Of a DNA stretch of 49,940 bases, positions 25,012 to 33,762 are shown piece after piece. Positions within the stretch are counted from its first letter, which is position 1. The number at the start of each line of letters is the position of its first letter. The stretch covers positions 1 to 49,940 of the forward strand of contig JAKSML010000010.1 in the NCBI GenBank assembly GCA_024400665.1, in the 5' to 3' direction. This DNA comes from Bacteroidales bacterium (GTDB taxonomy: Bacteria; Bacteroidota; Bacteroidia; Bacteroidales; P3). Position numbers and translations under genes: made by a program. The notes below the pieces were generated by a model. That model saw only the letters and a list, made by a program, of their open reading frames with translations, ran no database searches and was not told where the DNA came from.

Positions 25012-25938
25012 ATGACATTACAACAATTAGAGTACATCGTGGCAGTCGATAAGTATCGCCATTTTGTCCGCGCAGCCGAATCATGCGGCGTCACCCAGTC
25101 AACCCTCAGCTCCCTCATCCGCAAGCTTGAAGATGAGCTGGACATCGTCATCTTCGATCGCAACGCCCATCCCGTCGTGCCCACCATGGCAGGTCAGCAG
25201 GTGCTGGATCAGGCCAAGGTGGTTCTCTTCAACTCCAAGCAGCTCATGGAGATGTCGCTCACGGAGCGTAAGAAGGCCGAGGGCGACATCCGCCTGGGGC
25301 TCACGCCCACCATCGTGCCCTACATCCTGCCCGAGATGTTCGCCTACCTCAACGCGCACTATCCCGACGTGCACATCTACGCCCAGGAGCTGCACCGCGA
25401 CACCATCATCGAGAAACTCAAGAAGGCCGAGCTCGACGTGGCCATCATGTCGTTCGTCAACAAGGAGGAAAACCTCCTCGAAATTCCGCTCTATCATGAG
25501 CAGTTCGTGGCCTACGTCTCGCCTCAAGACCCCCTCTACGAGCAGTCCGAGATATGCTCGCAGGACATGCCCGCCGACCGCCTCTGGGCCCTCAAGCAGG
25601 AGATCAGCTTCCAGCAGCAGATACCCTATTTCTGCAACCAGGAAATCAAGCACAGTTCCTTCTTCGAGTCGGGATGTACCTCGGTGTTAGTCAGGATTGT
25701 AGATTCCAACGGCGGCTTCACCGTCCTGCCTAAGCTCCACATCGGGCTGCTGCGCGAATCGATGCAGCGCAACATCCGTCCCCTCGTCAATCCCGTCCCC
25801 ACGCGCGATGTGGCACTCTTCGTGCGCAAGGACTATGTGCGCGAAGGTATGCTCAACATCCTTGCCGAGGCGGTAAAGGCAATCATTCCCGAAGAAATGC
25901 TCGACGAGCGGCTGCTGAAGTACAAAATCCGCCTATAA
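25012..25938 (+). CDS. LysR family regulator, OxyR-like
   Basis: 308 residues from ATG 25012 (MTLQQLEYIVAVDKYRHFVRAAESCGVTQ is the start of the LysR helix-turn-helix). The DNA-binding domain is residues ~1-60 and the effector domain ~90-300. The overall pattern (DIRLGLTPTIVPYILPEMF, SNGGFTVLPKLHIG) is that of Bacteroidetes OxyR, the peroxide sensor. The cysteine region differs: where OxyR usually has GHCFRDQ...FC, this protein has EISFQQQIPYFC. The first, peroxidatic cysteine is therefore missing, while Cys208 remains and another lies at 222. It may be a redox-insensitive paralogue or a regulator of something else. Confidence 0.82.
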   Translation: MTLQQLEYIVAVDKYRHFVRAAESCGVTQSTLSSLIRKLEDELDIVIFDRNAHPVVPTMAGQQVLDQAKVVLFNSKQLMEMSLTERKKAEGDIRLGLTPTIVPYILPEMFAYLNAHYPDVHIYAQELHRDTIIEKLKKAELDVAIMSFVNKEENLLEIPLYHEQFVAYVSPQDPLYEQSEICSQDMPADRLWALKQEISFQQQIPYFCNQEIKHSSFFESGCTSVLVRIVDSNGGFTVLPKLHIGLLRESMQRNIRPLVNPVPTRDVALFVRKDYVREGMLNILAEAVKAIIPEEMLDERLLKYKIRL

Positions 25939-26045
25939 CAGTGCCTTTCACGGATTTGTGGTTGTCGAATTATGAATTAGGAGTGGGCGGCAGCCGAGCT
26001 GCTTCCCGCTCTTGATTTTTTTTATTTTGTATTATAAATATTTCG

Positions 26046-26053
26046 TATCTTTG
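26046..26053 (+). promoter_or_regulatory. Promoter -7 element of the secreted protein gene
   Basis: TATCTTTG followed by C, 64 bases before the ATG at 26117. Confidence 0.6.
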
Positions 26054-26116
26054 CATCACCTTTCTGCCATTATGTGGCCAGATAATGATAACAATAAGAA
26101 ATTTAAAATCAACATC

Positions 26117-26857
26117 ATGAAGAAAAACATCTACATTCTTGCAGCAATGCTTTTTGCAACGGGCGCTTTCGCCCAAGTTCAGCAAGGCACCGTCGGCACA
26201 GGCTCTTTCATTGATTGGAGCGGCGCAGCCATCGACGACATCTACGGCCTGGATTTCAACAACGACGGCACCGTCGAATTCCGTATCACCTACGGCTATA
26301 CCGAGGATGGTATGGATATCGAAAACGGCGGCCTGACCTTCGCTTGGACTGAGGGCGGCAACAACATCGTCACCCCAAGCGAGGAACAGTGGGACCGCGT
26401 CTCGAACCTCTCTGAGGGCACCTCTGTGGGACCTAACAGCGGCTGGTATGCCCAGGGCGACGCCTACCTCAACATCGAGCCCTCCATCAACGTCGGCTTC
26501 CGTATGCTCATCGGTGGACAGGTCCACTACGGCTGGGGCCACGTCACGATGAACACCTCCACCAACCAGGCCACGTGGGAAGAAATCTTCTACCAGGCTG
26601 CCGCCAACACTCCCATCACCGTGGGCGCCCGTGGCGGCGTGGGCATCGTTTCTGTGCTGCCCGACAACGTGAAAGTCTATGCTTCCGAGAACACCATCAA
26701 TGTTGTCTGCGCAGAGCAGACCCTCGTGAGAATCTACGACCTTTCAGGCCGTGAGCTCGCCACCTTCGATGCAGCCCGCTGCGCCTTCCGCGCACCTCAG
26801 GCAGGTGTCTATGTGGTGAAAGTTGGCGATGCCATGCGTAAGGTTGTCGTATTCTAA
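26117..26857 (+). CDS. Secreted protein with T9SS-type C-terminal domain
   Basis: 246 residues from ATG 26117, opening the signal peptide MKKNIYILAAMLFATGAFAQ. Residues ~25-165 form a compact beta-rich domain (TGSFIDWSGAAIDDIYGLDFNNDG, GQVHYGWGHVTMNTSTNQATWEE) that I cannot assign. The last ~75 residues have the layout of a type IX secretion sorting domain: NVKVYASENTINV, VRIYDLSGRELAT, then AGVYVVKVGDAMRKVVV. Such proteins cross the outer membrane through T9SS and are often anchored at the surface. The gene stands alone between its own promoter and a strong terminator. Confidence 0.78.
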   Translation: MKKNIYILAAMLFATGAFAQVQQGTVGTGSFIDWSGAAIDDIYGLDFNNDGTVEFRITYGYTEDGMDIENGGLTFAWTEGGNNIVTPSEEQWDRVSNLSEGTSVGPNSGWYAQGDAYLNIEPSINVGFRMLIGGQVHYGWGHVTMNTSTNQATWEEIFYQAAANTPITVGARGGVGIVSVLPDNVKVYASENTINVVCAEQTLVRIYDLSGRELATFDAARCAFRAPQAGVYVVKVGDAMRKVVVF

Positions 26858-26884
26858 TAGCTGAAATAACAATACCTTAAACAT

Positions 26885-26927
26885 CGGCTTCCTCATTCCT
26901 TGCACGGAATGAGGAAGCCGTTCTTTT
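26885..26927 (+). terminator. Rho-independent terminator
   Basis: A 15-bp perfect stem (26885-26899 with 26906-26920) followed by TTCTTTTT, 27 bases after the stop. Confidence 0.92.
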
Positions 26928-27014
26928 TGTCCCTTTACGGAAGGCGTAGGGCTTTTTTCAGGAGAAGACAGCCTTCGCTGAAAATATACCTTAGCTTCGC
27001 TGTACATTGCTACT

Positions 27015-27092
27015 GCATTGCTACTGCATAGCATCTGCATTGCTATGACATAGCATATCAGTAGCAATGCAAATGCTATGCAGTAGCAATGC
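27015..27092. repeat. Long near-perfect inverted repeat (31-bp arms)
   Basis: Arms 27015-27045 and 27062-27092 match in 30 of 31 positions around a 16-base loop; they are built from GCATTGCTACTG and GCATAGCAT words. A related copy of CATTGCTACTGC precedes the left arm. It lies in the 640-bp gap between the T9SS-type gene and the kinase gene. The remainder of the gap (27100-27400) is purine-rich and shows no gene. Confidence 0.9.
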
Positions 27093-27415
27093 AGGGCGGA
27101 GCTACACCGCATTTAGGTGGGGGCTTGGGGGTGGGGAGATAGGAGAGGGTAGGATGCTGTTCCTTTGTAGAAAACTGGTGGCAGAATATTGCAGATAGGG
27201 CACGACGGGAATGGGGAATGAGGGGCGGAGCATGGCTCAGAGATGGACGCGGGGATGAGGGTGGGAGAGAGGAGAACGCGGGGTGGTGCAGGGGGCCATT
27301 TATGGATGCGGGAGGAGGTCTCGGGCAGGGACAAGAAGAGGGGGGCGGAGAGGGGATTTTTGAGTGAGAAATGACTTTTTTTTCGAAAAACTTCGGCTGT
27401 TTCAATTTTTTTTTG

Positions 27416-27423
27416 TATATTTG
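27416..27423 (+). promoter_or_regulatory. Promoter -7 element of the kinase operon
   Basis: TATATTTG followed by C, 73 bases before the kinase ATG at 27496. Confidence 0.6.
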
Positions 27424-27495
27424 CGTTTTTGAAAATAGTATAGTAAAATGTTTATTCTTTTGGATGACAAAAGGATAGGCAAATATGGACTTATT

Positions 27496-28119
27496 ATGCA
27501 CATCGCTATTGCAGGAAATATCGGATCAGGAAAGACCACATTGACCAAAATGTTGGCCCGCCATTACGGCTACAGGCCCATTTATGAGTCAACGGAGTCG
27601 AACCCGTATATCAACAGTTTTTACGAGGATATGCGGAGGTGGTCGTTCAATATCCAAATCTACTATCTCCACACCCGCACGCGCCAGCTGCTGGACGTGC
27701 AGAAGGAGAACAAGAATATCATCCAGGACCGCACCCTCTACGAGGATGCCTATATCTTCACGCCCAACCTCCATGCTATGGGTTTGATGAACACGCGCGA
27801 CTTTGACAACTACCAGCACACCTTCGAGCTGGTCTCGTCGTTCCTCCAGCCGCCCGACCTGCTCATCTATCTCCGTGCCGATGTGCCTACGCTCATCCGC
27901 AACATCCAGAACCGCGGCCGCGAGTATGAGAACAGCATCCGCCTCGACTACCTCACGGGCCTCAACAAGCGCTATGAGGACTGGATTGACAAGTACAACA
28001 AGGGCAAGTTTATCATCGTGGACCTTAACAAGCTCGACTTTGTGGCCAACGATGAGGACCTGGGCGTGGTGTATAATATGATTGATGCCGAGACCAACTC
28101 GCTCTTCTCGCAGCAGTGA
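27496..28119 (+). CDS. Deoxynucleoside kinase (dNK/dGK-dAK family)
   Basis: 207 residues from ATG 27496, which puts the P-loop GNIGSGKT at residues 7-14 as in the family. Other matches are the substrate-binding YEST-P region near 30, QDRTLYEDAYIF (the DRS/DR motif) and the lid segment IQNRGREYENSI. It phosphorylates deoxynucleosides for salvage, most likely purines. The longer frame from 27448 is possible but adds a non-conserved leader. It is first in a plus-strand run leading to kdsB 61 bases later. Confidence 0.88.
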   Translation: MHIAIAGNIGSGKTTLTKMLARHYGYRPIYESTESNPYINSFYEDMRRWSFNIQIYYLHTRTRQLLDVQKENKNIIQDRTLYEDAYIFTPNLHAMGLMNTRDFDNYQHTFELVSSFLQPPDLLIYLRADVPTLIRNIQNRGREYENSIRLDYLTGLNKRYEDWIDKYNKGKFIIVDLNKLDFVANDEDLGVVYNMIDAETNSLFSQQ

Positions 28120-28180
28120 ACGGAGGAGGCCGCAGCATGAACAGAAGAAAATCAGTTATCCGATAAAATAATATTGAAAG

Positions 28181-28939
28181 ATGAGAGTTTTAGCCGTTAT
28201 CCCCGCACGTTTCGCCTCTACCCGCTTCCCGGGCAAGCCTCTGGCTGTGCTTGGCGGCAAGCCTGTCATCCAGTGGGTCTGGGACAGCCTTGCAGCTGTT
28301 GAGGAGCTTGCTGGTGCCGTGGTGGCCACGGACGACGAGCGCATCGTGGCGGCTGTGCAGCAGTTTGGCGGCCGCGCCATGATGACCAGCGCGGAGCATC
28401 GCAGCGGCACCGACCGCTGTGGCGAGGTGCTGCGCAGGCTGGAAGAGGCTGGCGAGCACTATGATGTGGTGGTGAATGTGCAAGGCGACGAGCTTTTCAC
28501 GCGCAGAAGCCAGATACAGTCGCTCATAGCCTGCTTCGCCGACGCAGGGACGCAGATTGCCACGCTCAAGACGGCTGTGAGAAGCAGCGAGGAACTGCTC
28601 TCGCCCAACAATGTGAAGGTGATATGCACCGAGGGAGGCCGTGCGGTCTATTTCAGCCGTCAGCCCATCCCGCACCTTCGCGGCGCAGCGGTGGAGCAGT
28701 GGCTCGAACGCCAGCCCTACTACAAGCATATCGGCATCTACGCCTTCCGTTCCGAGACCTTGAAGGAGGTGGTGCGGCTCAAGCCTTCGCCGCTTGAGGT
28801 GAGCGAGAGCCTCGAACAGCTCCGCTGGCTCGAGAACGGCTACGCCATACAGGTGCGAGAGACCGAGAGCGCCAACATTGGCATCGACACCCCCGAGGAC
28901 CTGGCCGAGGCCGAACGCCAGCTGCTGGCCAAGAGTTAG
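28181..28939 (+). CDS. kdsB: 3-deoxy-manno-octulosonate cytidylyltransferase
   Basis: 252 residues matching KdsB over the full length: AVIPARFASTRFPGKPLA at the N-terminus (nucleotide-binding), TDDERIVAAV, HRSGTDRCGEV, VNVQGDELF, and the C-terminal SLEQLRWLENGYAIQV. It makes CMP-Kdo, the activated sugar for the LPS inner core. The usual QGDEPF reads QGDELF here, a mild change next to the active-site acid. Probably co-transcribed with the kinase upstream. Confidence 0.95.
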   Translation: MRVLAVIPARFASTRFPGKPLAVLGGKPVIQWVWDSLAAVEELAGAVVATDDERIVAAVQQFGGRAMMTSAEHRSGTDRCGEVLRRLEEAGEHYDVVVNVQGDELFTRRSQIQSLIACFADAGTQIATLKTAVRSSEELLSPNNVKVICTEGGRAVYFSRQPIPHLRGAAVEQWLERQPYYKHIGIYAFRSETLKEVVRLKPSPLEVSESLEQLRWLENGYAIQVRETESANIGIDTPEDLAEAERQLLAKS

Positions 28940-29028
28940 GAACTGAAACCGATTGAAACAGATACGCCAGGCTCGTCCTGGTATAGATAGAATTGATAAA
29001 TATAGTTTTGATAAAATAATATAGACTT

Positions 29029-30906
29029 ATGAACTTTATAGATCTTATCGTAGAATTTGTCAAGCAAGGAAGTGAAGTCGAGCTTCCGGGTATGGGAACC
29101 TTGACCAGCAGCAACGTGGCCGCGCATCACGATGCTGCTTCGGGCACCTATTACCCTGAGCGTCGCACAGTGGTGATGAACAACAGCCAGACAGGCAGCA
29201 AGGACATCATCAACTTCATCGCCGAGAAAGAGTGTGTAACGCCCGAAATCGCCGAGCAGATGTGGAAGAACTTCGTCGGCGCCCTCGACGACAAGCTCCG
29301 TCGCACTCCGAGCGGACATGAATTTCCCGGTATCGGAACGATGCGCCGCGTCGGAAACCGCTGTGTCTTTGAGGCTTTGGAAGGTCTCGACCTCGATGTC
29401 GACAAGCGTCATGAGGTCCCTCTGGAGAACGTCGCTACATACGTTCCCAAGGATATTGTTGACCCCTTTGCCGCTTTCGACAAGCCCGCAGCTCCCGCTC
29501 CGCAGCCCGAACCCGTCGCTGAGCCTCAGCCCGTCGTAGAGACTCCCGCACCCGCTCCCGAGCCCGCACCTGAGCCTGTATTTGTAGCTCCCGCACCTGA
29601 GCCTCAGCCCGTTGTCGAAGCTCCTGCACCCAAGGTGGTGGCAGTGGCCGCTCCTATCGTGCCCCCCACGGCCGACCATCTCTCCGAGGTGAAGAAGATG
29701 CTCGATGAGATACCCTCTTCGCAAAAGGATGCCAAAGAGGTGCGCCGTGCTGAGAAGGCTGCCGCCAAGGCCGAGAAGGAAGCCCGCAAGGCTGCCGAAG
29801 AGGCTGAGAAAGAGGCTGCCAAGAAGGCCGCTATAGCTGCCAAGGCTGCCGAGAAGGCCGCCAAGGAGGCTGAGAAGAACGCCAAAGAGGCCGAGAAGAA
29901 GGCCGCTAAAGAGGCTAAGAAGAGTGCCAAAGAGCAGGCTAAGGCCAAGTCAATGGCTATGCCCACTGTCAACCTGATTGATACCGAGGCTCCTAACGTG
30001 CATCCTGCTACGGAACAGGAAAAGGAAGAGACGAAGACCAAGAAACGTCATTGGTGGATTCTTATCCTCTTGCTGCTCCTGCTCTTAGGCGGTGGCGGCT
30101 ACTACTATGCTACGCAGATGGACGGCTTTGCCGCTAAGCGCGGCACCACGCCCGAGAAGGTCGAGCATACGCTCATCGACCAGTTCACCGGTGACCGCAA
30201 CCTCCTCAAATTCGAAACCACCGATGTCAACAGAAGTGTCAGCCTCGTCCATGAGTTCATGGCCGACTATGTACACCAGTTTTTGGCTGCCCGCCATTAC
30301 GGCAACGCCTTCGTGCCCATGATGCAGGAAATCGACACCTACGCCAACGACCGCCTGAAGGATCTCATGGTGGAAGGCTACTGCGTGAAACGATTCTTCC
30401 CTTACGACGATTTCTGGATGGAACGCAACTATGAGGAATACAAAGAGGCTGGCGCTCAGTACTATCGCTGCCAGGTTCAGGGCGAGTTGATGGATATCGA
30501 CTTCCTTGAGAAGATGCTCGACGACATCGTCTCCTCTCTCGGTCTCCATGCCGACGGCTTCGGCCTTAACGGCTTGAGAGGCAATGGCTACGCTGCTGGT
30601 GGCAAAGGCACTGCCCAGACCAAGCCCGCAGCCGCATACGAAGAGGTTGTCCCCGAGGCTCCCACACTGAGAAACAGCAAGCAGGGCTTCGACCTCATCG
30701 CCGGCTTCTTCACCTCAAAGAAGTCTGCCAACAAGTGCGCCAACCAGCTCAAGGCTCTTGGCAGTGATGCCTACATCATCAGCAAGTCTGGCGGATACTA
30801 CGTCAGCATGGGCTCTGCTCCCACCTACACAGCTGCCCAGGCTATGGAGAAGCATATCAAGTCGTGGTATAAGAGCGATATTTCTATCAAGAACTTTAAC
30901 GAATAA
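29029..30906 (+). CDS. HU-like and SPOR domain membrane protein
   Basis: 625 residues. Residues ~1-125 form a tandem HU/CCDC81-like domain (VELPGMGTLTSSNVAA, GHEFPGIGTMRRVGN). Residues ~150-215 are rich in Pro, Ala and Glu; ~235-310 are a Lys/Ala/Glu coiled coil. A single membrane helix lies at ~341-362 (WWILILLLLLLLGGGGYYYA). The last ~75 residues are a SPOR domain (FDLIAGFFTSKKSANKCANQ, KSGGYYVSMGSAPT), which binds denuded peptidoglycan at the division septum. It is expected to span the inner membrane with the HU-like part in the cytoplasm, linking DNA or cytoplasmic partners to the cell wall. Confidence 0.85.
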   Translation: MNFIDLIVEFVKQGSEVELPGMGTLTSSNVAAHHDAASGTYYPERRTVVMNNSQTGSKDIINFIAEKECVTPEIAEQMWKNFVGALDDKLRRTPSGHEFPGIGTMRRVGNRCVFEALEGLDLDVDKRHEVPLENVATYVPKDIVDPFAAFDKPAAPAPQPEPVAEPQPVVETPAPAPEPAPEPVFVAPAPEPQPVVEAPAPKVVAVAAPIVPPTADHLSEVKKMLDEIPSSQKDAKEVRRAEKAAAKAEKEARKAAEEAEKEAAKKAAIAAKAAEKAAKEAEKNAKEAEKKAAKEAKKSAKEQAKAKSMAMPTVNLIDTEAPNVHPATEQEKEETKTKKRHWWILILLLLLLLGGGGYYYATQMDGFAAKRGTTPEKVEHTLIDQFTGDRNLLKFETTDVNRSVSLVHEFMADYVHQFLAARHYGNAFVPMMQEIDTYANDRLKDLMVEGYCVKRFFPYDDFWMERNYEEYKEAGAQYYRCQVQGELMDIDFLEKMLDDIVSSLGLHADGFGLNGLRGNGYAAGGKGTAQTKPAAAYEEVVPEAPTLRNSKQGFDLIAGFFTSKKSANKCANQLKALGSDAYIISKSGGYYVSMGSAPTYTAAQAMEKHIKSWYKSDISIKNFNE

Positions 30907-30925
30907 GAAGAGAACGTTATAGAGT

Positions 30926-31618
30926 ATGGGACATCACAAGTTGGAACGTTTTGCCGAGAATCTCACCTTCCCGAACCTCTTCCAGGTTTCGTATGAGATG
31001 TTGAAAGAGGAGGGCTTTGCCCTCCGTGGCAAGTGGGGCGAGTATTTCGGTAACGACAATCCCATCACGCTGGAACTCGGCTGCGGCAAAGGCGACTACA
31101 CCGTCTCTTTGGCCCGCATCCACCCCGATAGGAACTATATTGGCGTGGATATTAAGGGCGCCCGTTTGTGGCGCGGCGCCAAGACGAGCAACGAAGAGCA
31201 GATGCACAATGTTGCCTTCCTGCGCACGCGTATCGAACTTATTGAGCAGTTCTTCGCCCCCGAAGAGGTGTCGGAGATATGGGTCACCTTCCCCGACCCC
31301 CAGCCCAAGAAGGAGTTCAAACGCCTCACTTGCGAGCGCTTCCTCGGCTACTACAAGCATTTCCTCAAACCGGGGTCGCCCATCCATCTGAAGACGGACT
31401 CAAAGGAGCTGCACGAATATACACGCGACGAGGTCATCCCCGCAGGTGGCTATCGCGTGGAGTATTCCACGGACAACCTCTATGCCACTCCGGCAGCGGA
31501 ACATCCTGAGATACCGTGCCTTGCTGAGGCTCAGATGACACAGACGTTCTACGAGCGCATGTTCCTTGCCGAGAACAAGCCCATCACCTATATCAAATTT
31601 TACCTATCTGAGAAGTAA
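30926..31618 (+). CDS. trmB: tRNA (guanine46-N7)-methyltransferase
   Basis: 230 residues, full-length TrmB. SAM-binding motif I is LELGCGKGDYTVSLA; then IGVDIKGARLWRG, the catalytic/tRNA region VTFPDPQPKKEFKRLT, and LKTDSKELHEYT. It methylates N7 of G46 in the tRNA variable loop. It begins 20 bases after the HU/SPOR gene and is 37 bases before yebC, so all are likely one transcript. Confidence 0.95.
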   Translation: MGHHKLERFAENLTFPNLFQVSYEMLKEEGFALRGKWGEYFGNDNPITLELGCGKGDYTVSLARIHPDRNYIGVDIKGARLWRGAKTSNEEQMHNVAFLRTRIELIEQFFAPEEVSEIWVTFPDPQPKKEFKRLTCERFLGYYKHFLKPGSPIHLKTDSKELHEYTRDEVIPAGGYRVEYSTDNLYATPAAEHPEIPCLAEAQMTQTFYERMFLAENKPITYIKFYLSEK

Positions 31619-31654
31619 TAATAATTTAGTATTAATATATAAAAACTATTTTTT

Positions 31655-32398
31655 ATGTCAGGACACAATAAATGGTCAAAGATTAAGAGAGCTAAAGGTG
31701 CAGCTGATGCCAAACGCTCAAAACAGTATTCCAAAATTTTGAAAGAGGTAGCCGTAGCCGTTCGTGAGGGCGGTCCTGATCCCGACAGTAACCCTCGTCT
31801 GCGTCTGCTCGTCCAGAACGCTCGTGGTTGCAACATGCCTAAGGACACTCTGATGCGCGCTATCTCCAAGGCAAGTGATAAAGACGCAGCAGTGCTGCAG
31901 GAAATCACCTTCGAGTGCCACGTCAGCCACGGTATCGCTCTGTTTATTGAGTGCCTCTCTGATAACAATATGCGTACTGTCGCTAACGTCCGTTCCATCA
32001 TGAACAAGAATGGTGGCACCATGGAAACGAATGGCAGCCTCAGCTTTGCTTTCACCCGCAAGGGCGTCTTCCTCGTACCCCGCAAACCCGAGATGGATGT
32101 CGAAGAACTTGAGATGAACCTCATCGATGGTGGTCTCGACGAGATGGAGGTCGATGATGAGTACCTCACCCTCTACACCGCTTATGAGGATTTCGGCAAC
32201 ATGGTCAAGACCCTCGAAGAGATGGGTATCGAGTGCGAGAGCGCTGAGCTTCAGCGTATCGCCAACACTCCTCGCGAGGTCGATGCCGACACTATCCGCA
32301 AGGTTATGAAGGTCATCAACCTGCTCGAAGAGGATGACGATGTCACCAACGTCTTCCACGACATGGATATTCCCGACGATTTCGAAGAAGAGGAATAG
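31655..32398 (+). CDS. YebC/PmpR family protein
   Basis: 247 residues with the invariant start MSGHNKWSKIKRAKGAADAK and KGGPDPDSNPRLR-like REGGPDPDSNPRLRLLVQNA. It also has the three-domain YebC layout and ends with an acidic tail (DDFEEEE). Family members were described as DNA-binding regulators and more recently as ribosome-associated factors that ease translation of proline-rich stretches. Sequence alone does not choose between these roles here. It lies between trmB and rsmI. Confidence 0.93.
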   Translation: MSGHNKWSKIKRAKGAADAKRSKQYSKILKEVAVAVREGGPDPDSNPRLRLLVQNARGCNMPKDTLMRAISKASDKDAAVLQEITFECHVSHGIALFIECLSDNNMRTVANVRSIMNKNGGTMETNGSLSFAFTRKGVFLVPRKPEMDVEELEMNLIDGGLDEMEVDDEYLTLYTAYEDFGNMVKTLEEMGIECESAELQRIANTPREVDADTIRKVMKVINLLEEDDDVTNVFHDMDIPDDFEEEE

Positions 32399-32471
32399 AC
32401 CGAAAGTCGGACGTCCGAAATCTCATTTTCGCGACCAAGACAAAGAACCATCATCGAGCAAAAGCACGATA

Positions 32472-33209
32472 ATGAAACTCTATTTAGTACCCACTCCTGT
32501 TGGCAACCTCGGCGACATGACCTATCGTGCCGTCGAGGTGCTGAAGGGGGTCGATCTGGTCCTTGCAGAGGACACGCGCACGTCGCGTGTGGTGATGCAG
32601 CACTACGGAATCGACACCCCTCTGCAGGCTTATCATATCTTCAACGAGCATCAGACGCTCCAGAGAGTCATCGACCGTCTGTTGAGCGGCATGGATATCG
32701 CTTTGGTGACCGATGCCGGCACCCCGGGCATCAGCGACCCCGGCTTCCTACTTGTGCGTGAGGCTGTGAAAAACGACATCCCTGTCGAGACCCTTCCGGG
32801 CGCCACGGCCTTCGTCCCCGCGTTGGTTGATAGCGGTCTGCCGTGCGACAGATTCGTCTTTCTCGGGTTCCTTCCTCACAAGAAAGGCAGACAGACTGCC
32901 GTGAGGAACCTGGCAGAAGAGTCTCGCACGATGATTATCTACGAGTCTCCTTTCCGGCTGGTGAAGCTTTTGGAGGAACTGATAGAGGTGCTTGGCGAAG
33001 AACGCGAGGTGAGTGTGTCGCGTGAGATTAGCAAGATCCATGCCGAGACAGCCCGTGGAACGCTGCGCGAGGTCTGCGACCATTTCTTAGCCAAAGAGGT
33101 AAAAGGCGAGATTGTGGTTGTCGTGGCCGGACGTTCGGACAAGCAGAAGGAGTCGGAACAAGAGGAAGGGCTCGGCGAGCCTTTTGATAACGAACAGAAG
33201 AACAGATAG
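32472..33209 (+). CDS. rsmI: 16S rRNA (cytidine1402-2'-O)-methyltransferase
   Basis: 245 residues from ATG 32472 (MKLYLVPTPVGNLGDMTYRAVEVL is the family start). SPOUT-like tetrapyrrole methylase fold with AEDTRTSRVVMQHYGI, VTDAGTPGISDPGF, LPGATAFVPALV, and SREISKIHAETARGTL. It 2'-O-methylates C1402 in the ribosomal P site. An upstream frame to 32334 overlaps yebC and is not used. The last ~20 residues are an acidic, non-conserved extension. Confidence 0.95.
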   Translation: MKLYLVPTPVGNLGDMTYRAVEVLKGVDLVLAEDTRTSRVVMQHYGIDTPLQAYHIFNEHQTLQRVIDRLLSGMDIALVTDAGTPGISDPGFLLVREAVKNDIPVETLPGATAFVPALVDSGLPCDRFVFLGFLPHKKGRQTAVRNLAEESRTMIIYESPFRLVKLLEELIEVLGEEREVSVSREISKIHAETARGTLREVCDHFLAKEVKGEIVVVVAGRSDKQKESEQEEGLGEPFDNEQKNR

Positions 33210-33220
33210 ACAGAGTATTT

Positions 33221-33679
33221 ATGCCGCTTGACGTGTTTTTAAACCGCCTGCTGTGTGCCTTGGTTGCAGGCATAGTCATAGGCATTGAACGCCAGCTTCG
33301 CCATCGTAGTGCTGGCTTGGCTGTCAACGCATTGGTGGCGGTTGGGGCGTGCATATTCATACTGCTGTCGGAAAGCGTGATACAGGCTTCTGCGCAAAGC
33401 GGCGGACCTGTAAACAACGACAACTTGCGCGTGCTGTCGCAGGTTGTGACGGGTGTCGGCTTCTTAGGAGCCGGCGTCATCATGAAGGATGGCTTGTCCA
33501 TACTTGGACTAAATAGCGCCGCCACCATCTGGTGCAGTGCCGCAGTCGGCTGCCTCTGCGGTTTTGGCATGTGGCGCCAGGCAGCGATAGCGGTTGCTGT
33601 GATTCTTTTCATAAATTGGATTCTGAAAAATCTGGAATGCATGGTCGAAAAGAAAAACAGCAATAAAAAAGGAAACTGA
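33221..33679 (+). CDS. MgtC/SapB family membrane protein
   Basis: 152 residues, about four membrane helices: CALVAGIVIGIERQLRHRSAG, VGACIFILLSES, VVTGVGFLGAGVIMKDG and the final hydrophobic segment. The GIERQ..R.AGL and GVGFLGAGVI motifs are those of the MgtC/SapB family. It lacks the C-terminal soluble domain of long MgtC, as in many Bacteroidetes versions. MgtC proteins affect magnesium homeostasis and ATP synthase regulation in pathogens; the role of short forms is open. It starts 11 bases after rsmI. Confidence 0.88.
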   Translation: MPLDVFLNRLLCALVAGIVIGIERQLRHRSAGLAVNALVAVGACIFILLSESVIQASAQSGGPVNNDNLRVLSQVVTGVGFLGAGVIMKDGLSILGLNSAATIWCSAAVGCLCGFGMWRQAAIAVAVILFINWILKNLECMVEKKNSNKKGN

Positions 33680-33762
33680 AACTTTTTATTCATTTTTGCG
33701 TATATATAAAGTCGCCAAGTATCGCCAAGTGGTAATAGCTGGCAGCTCCTCTATCACTAAAA

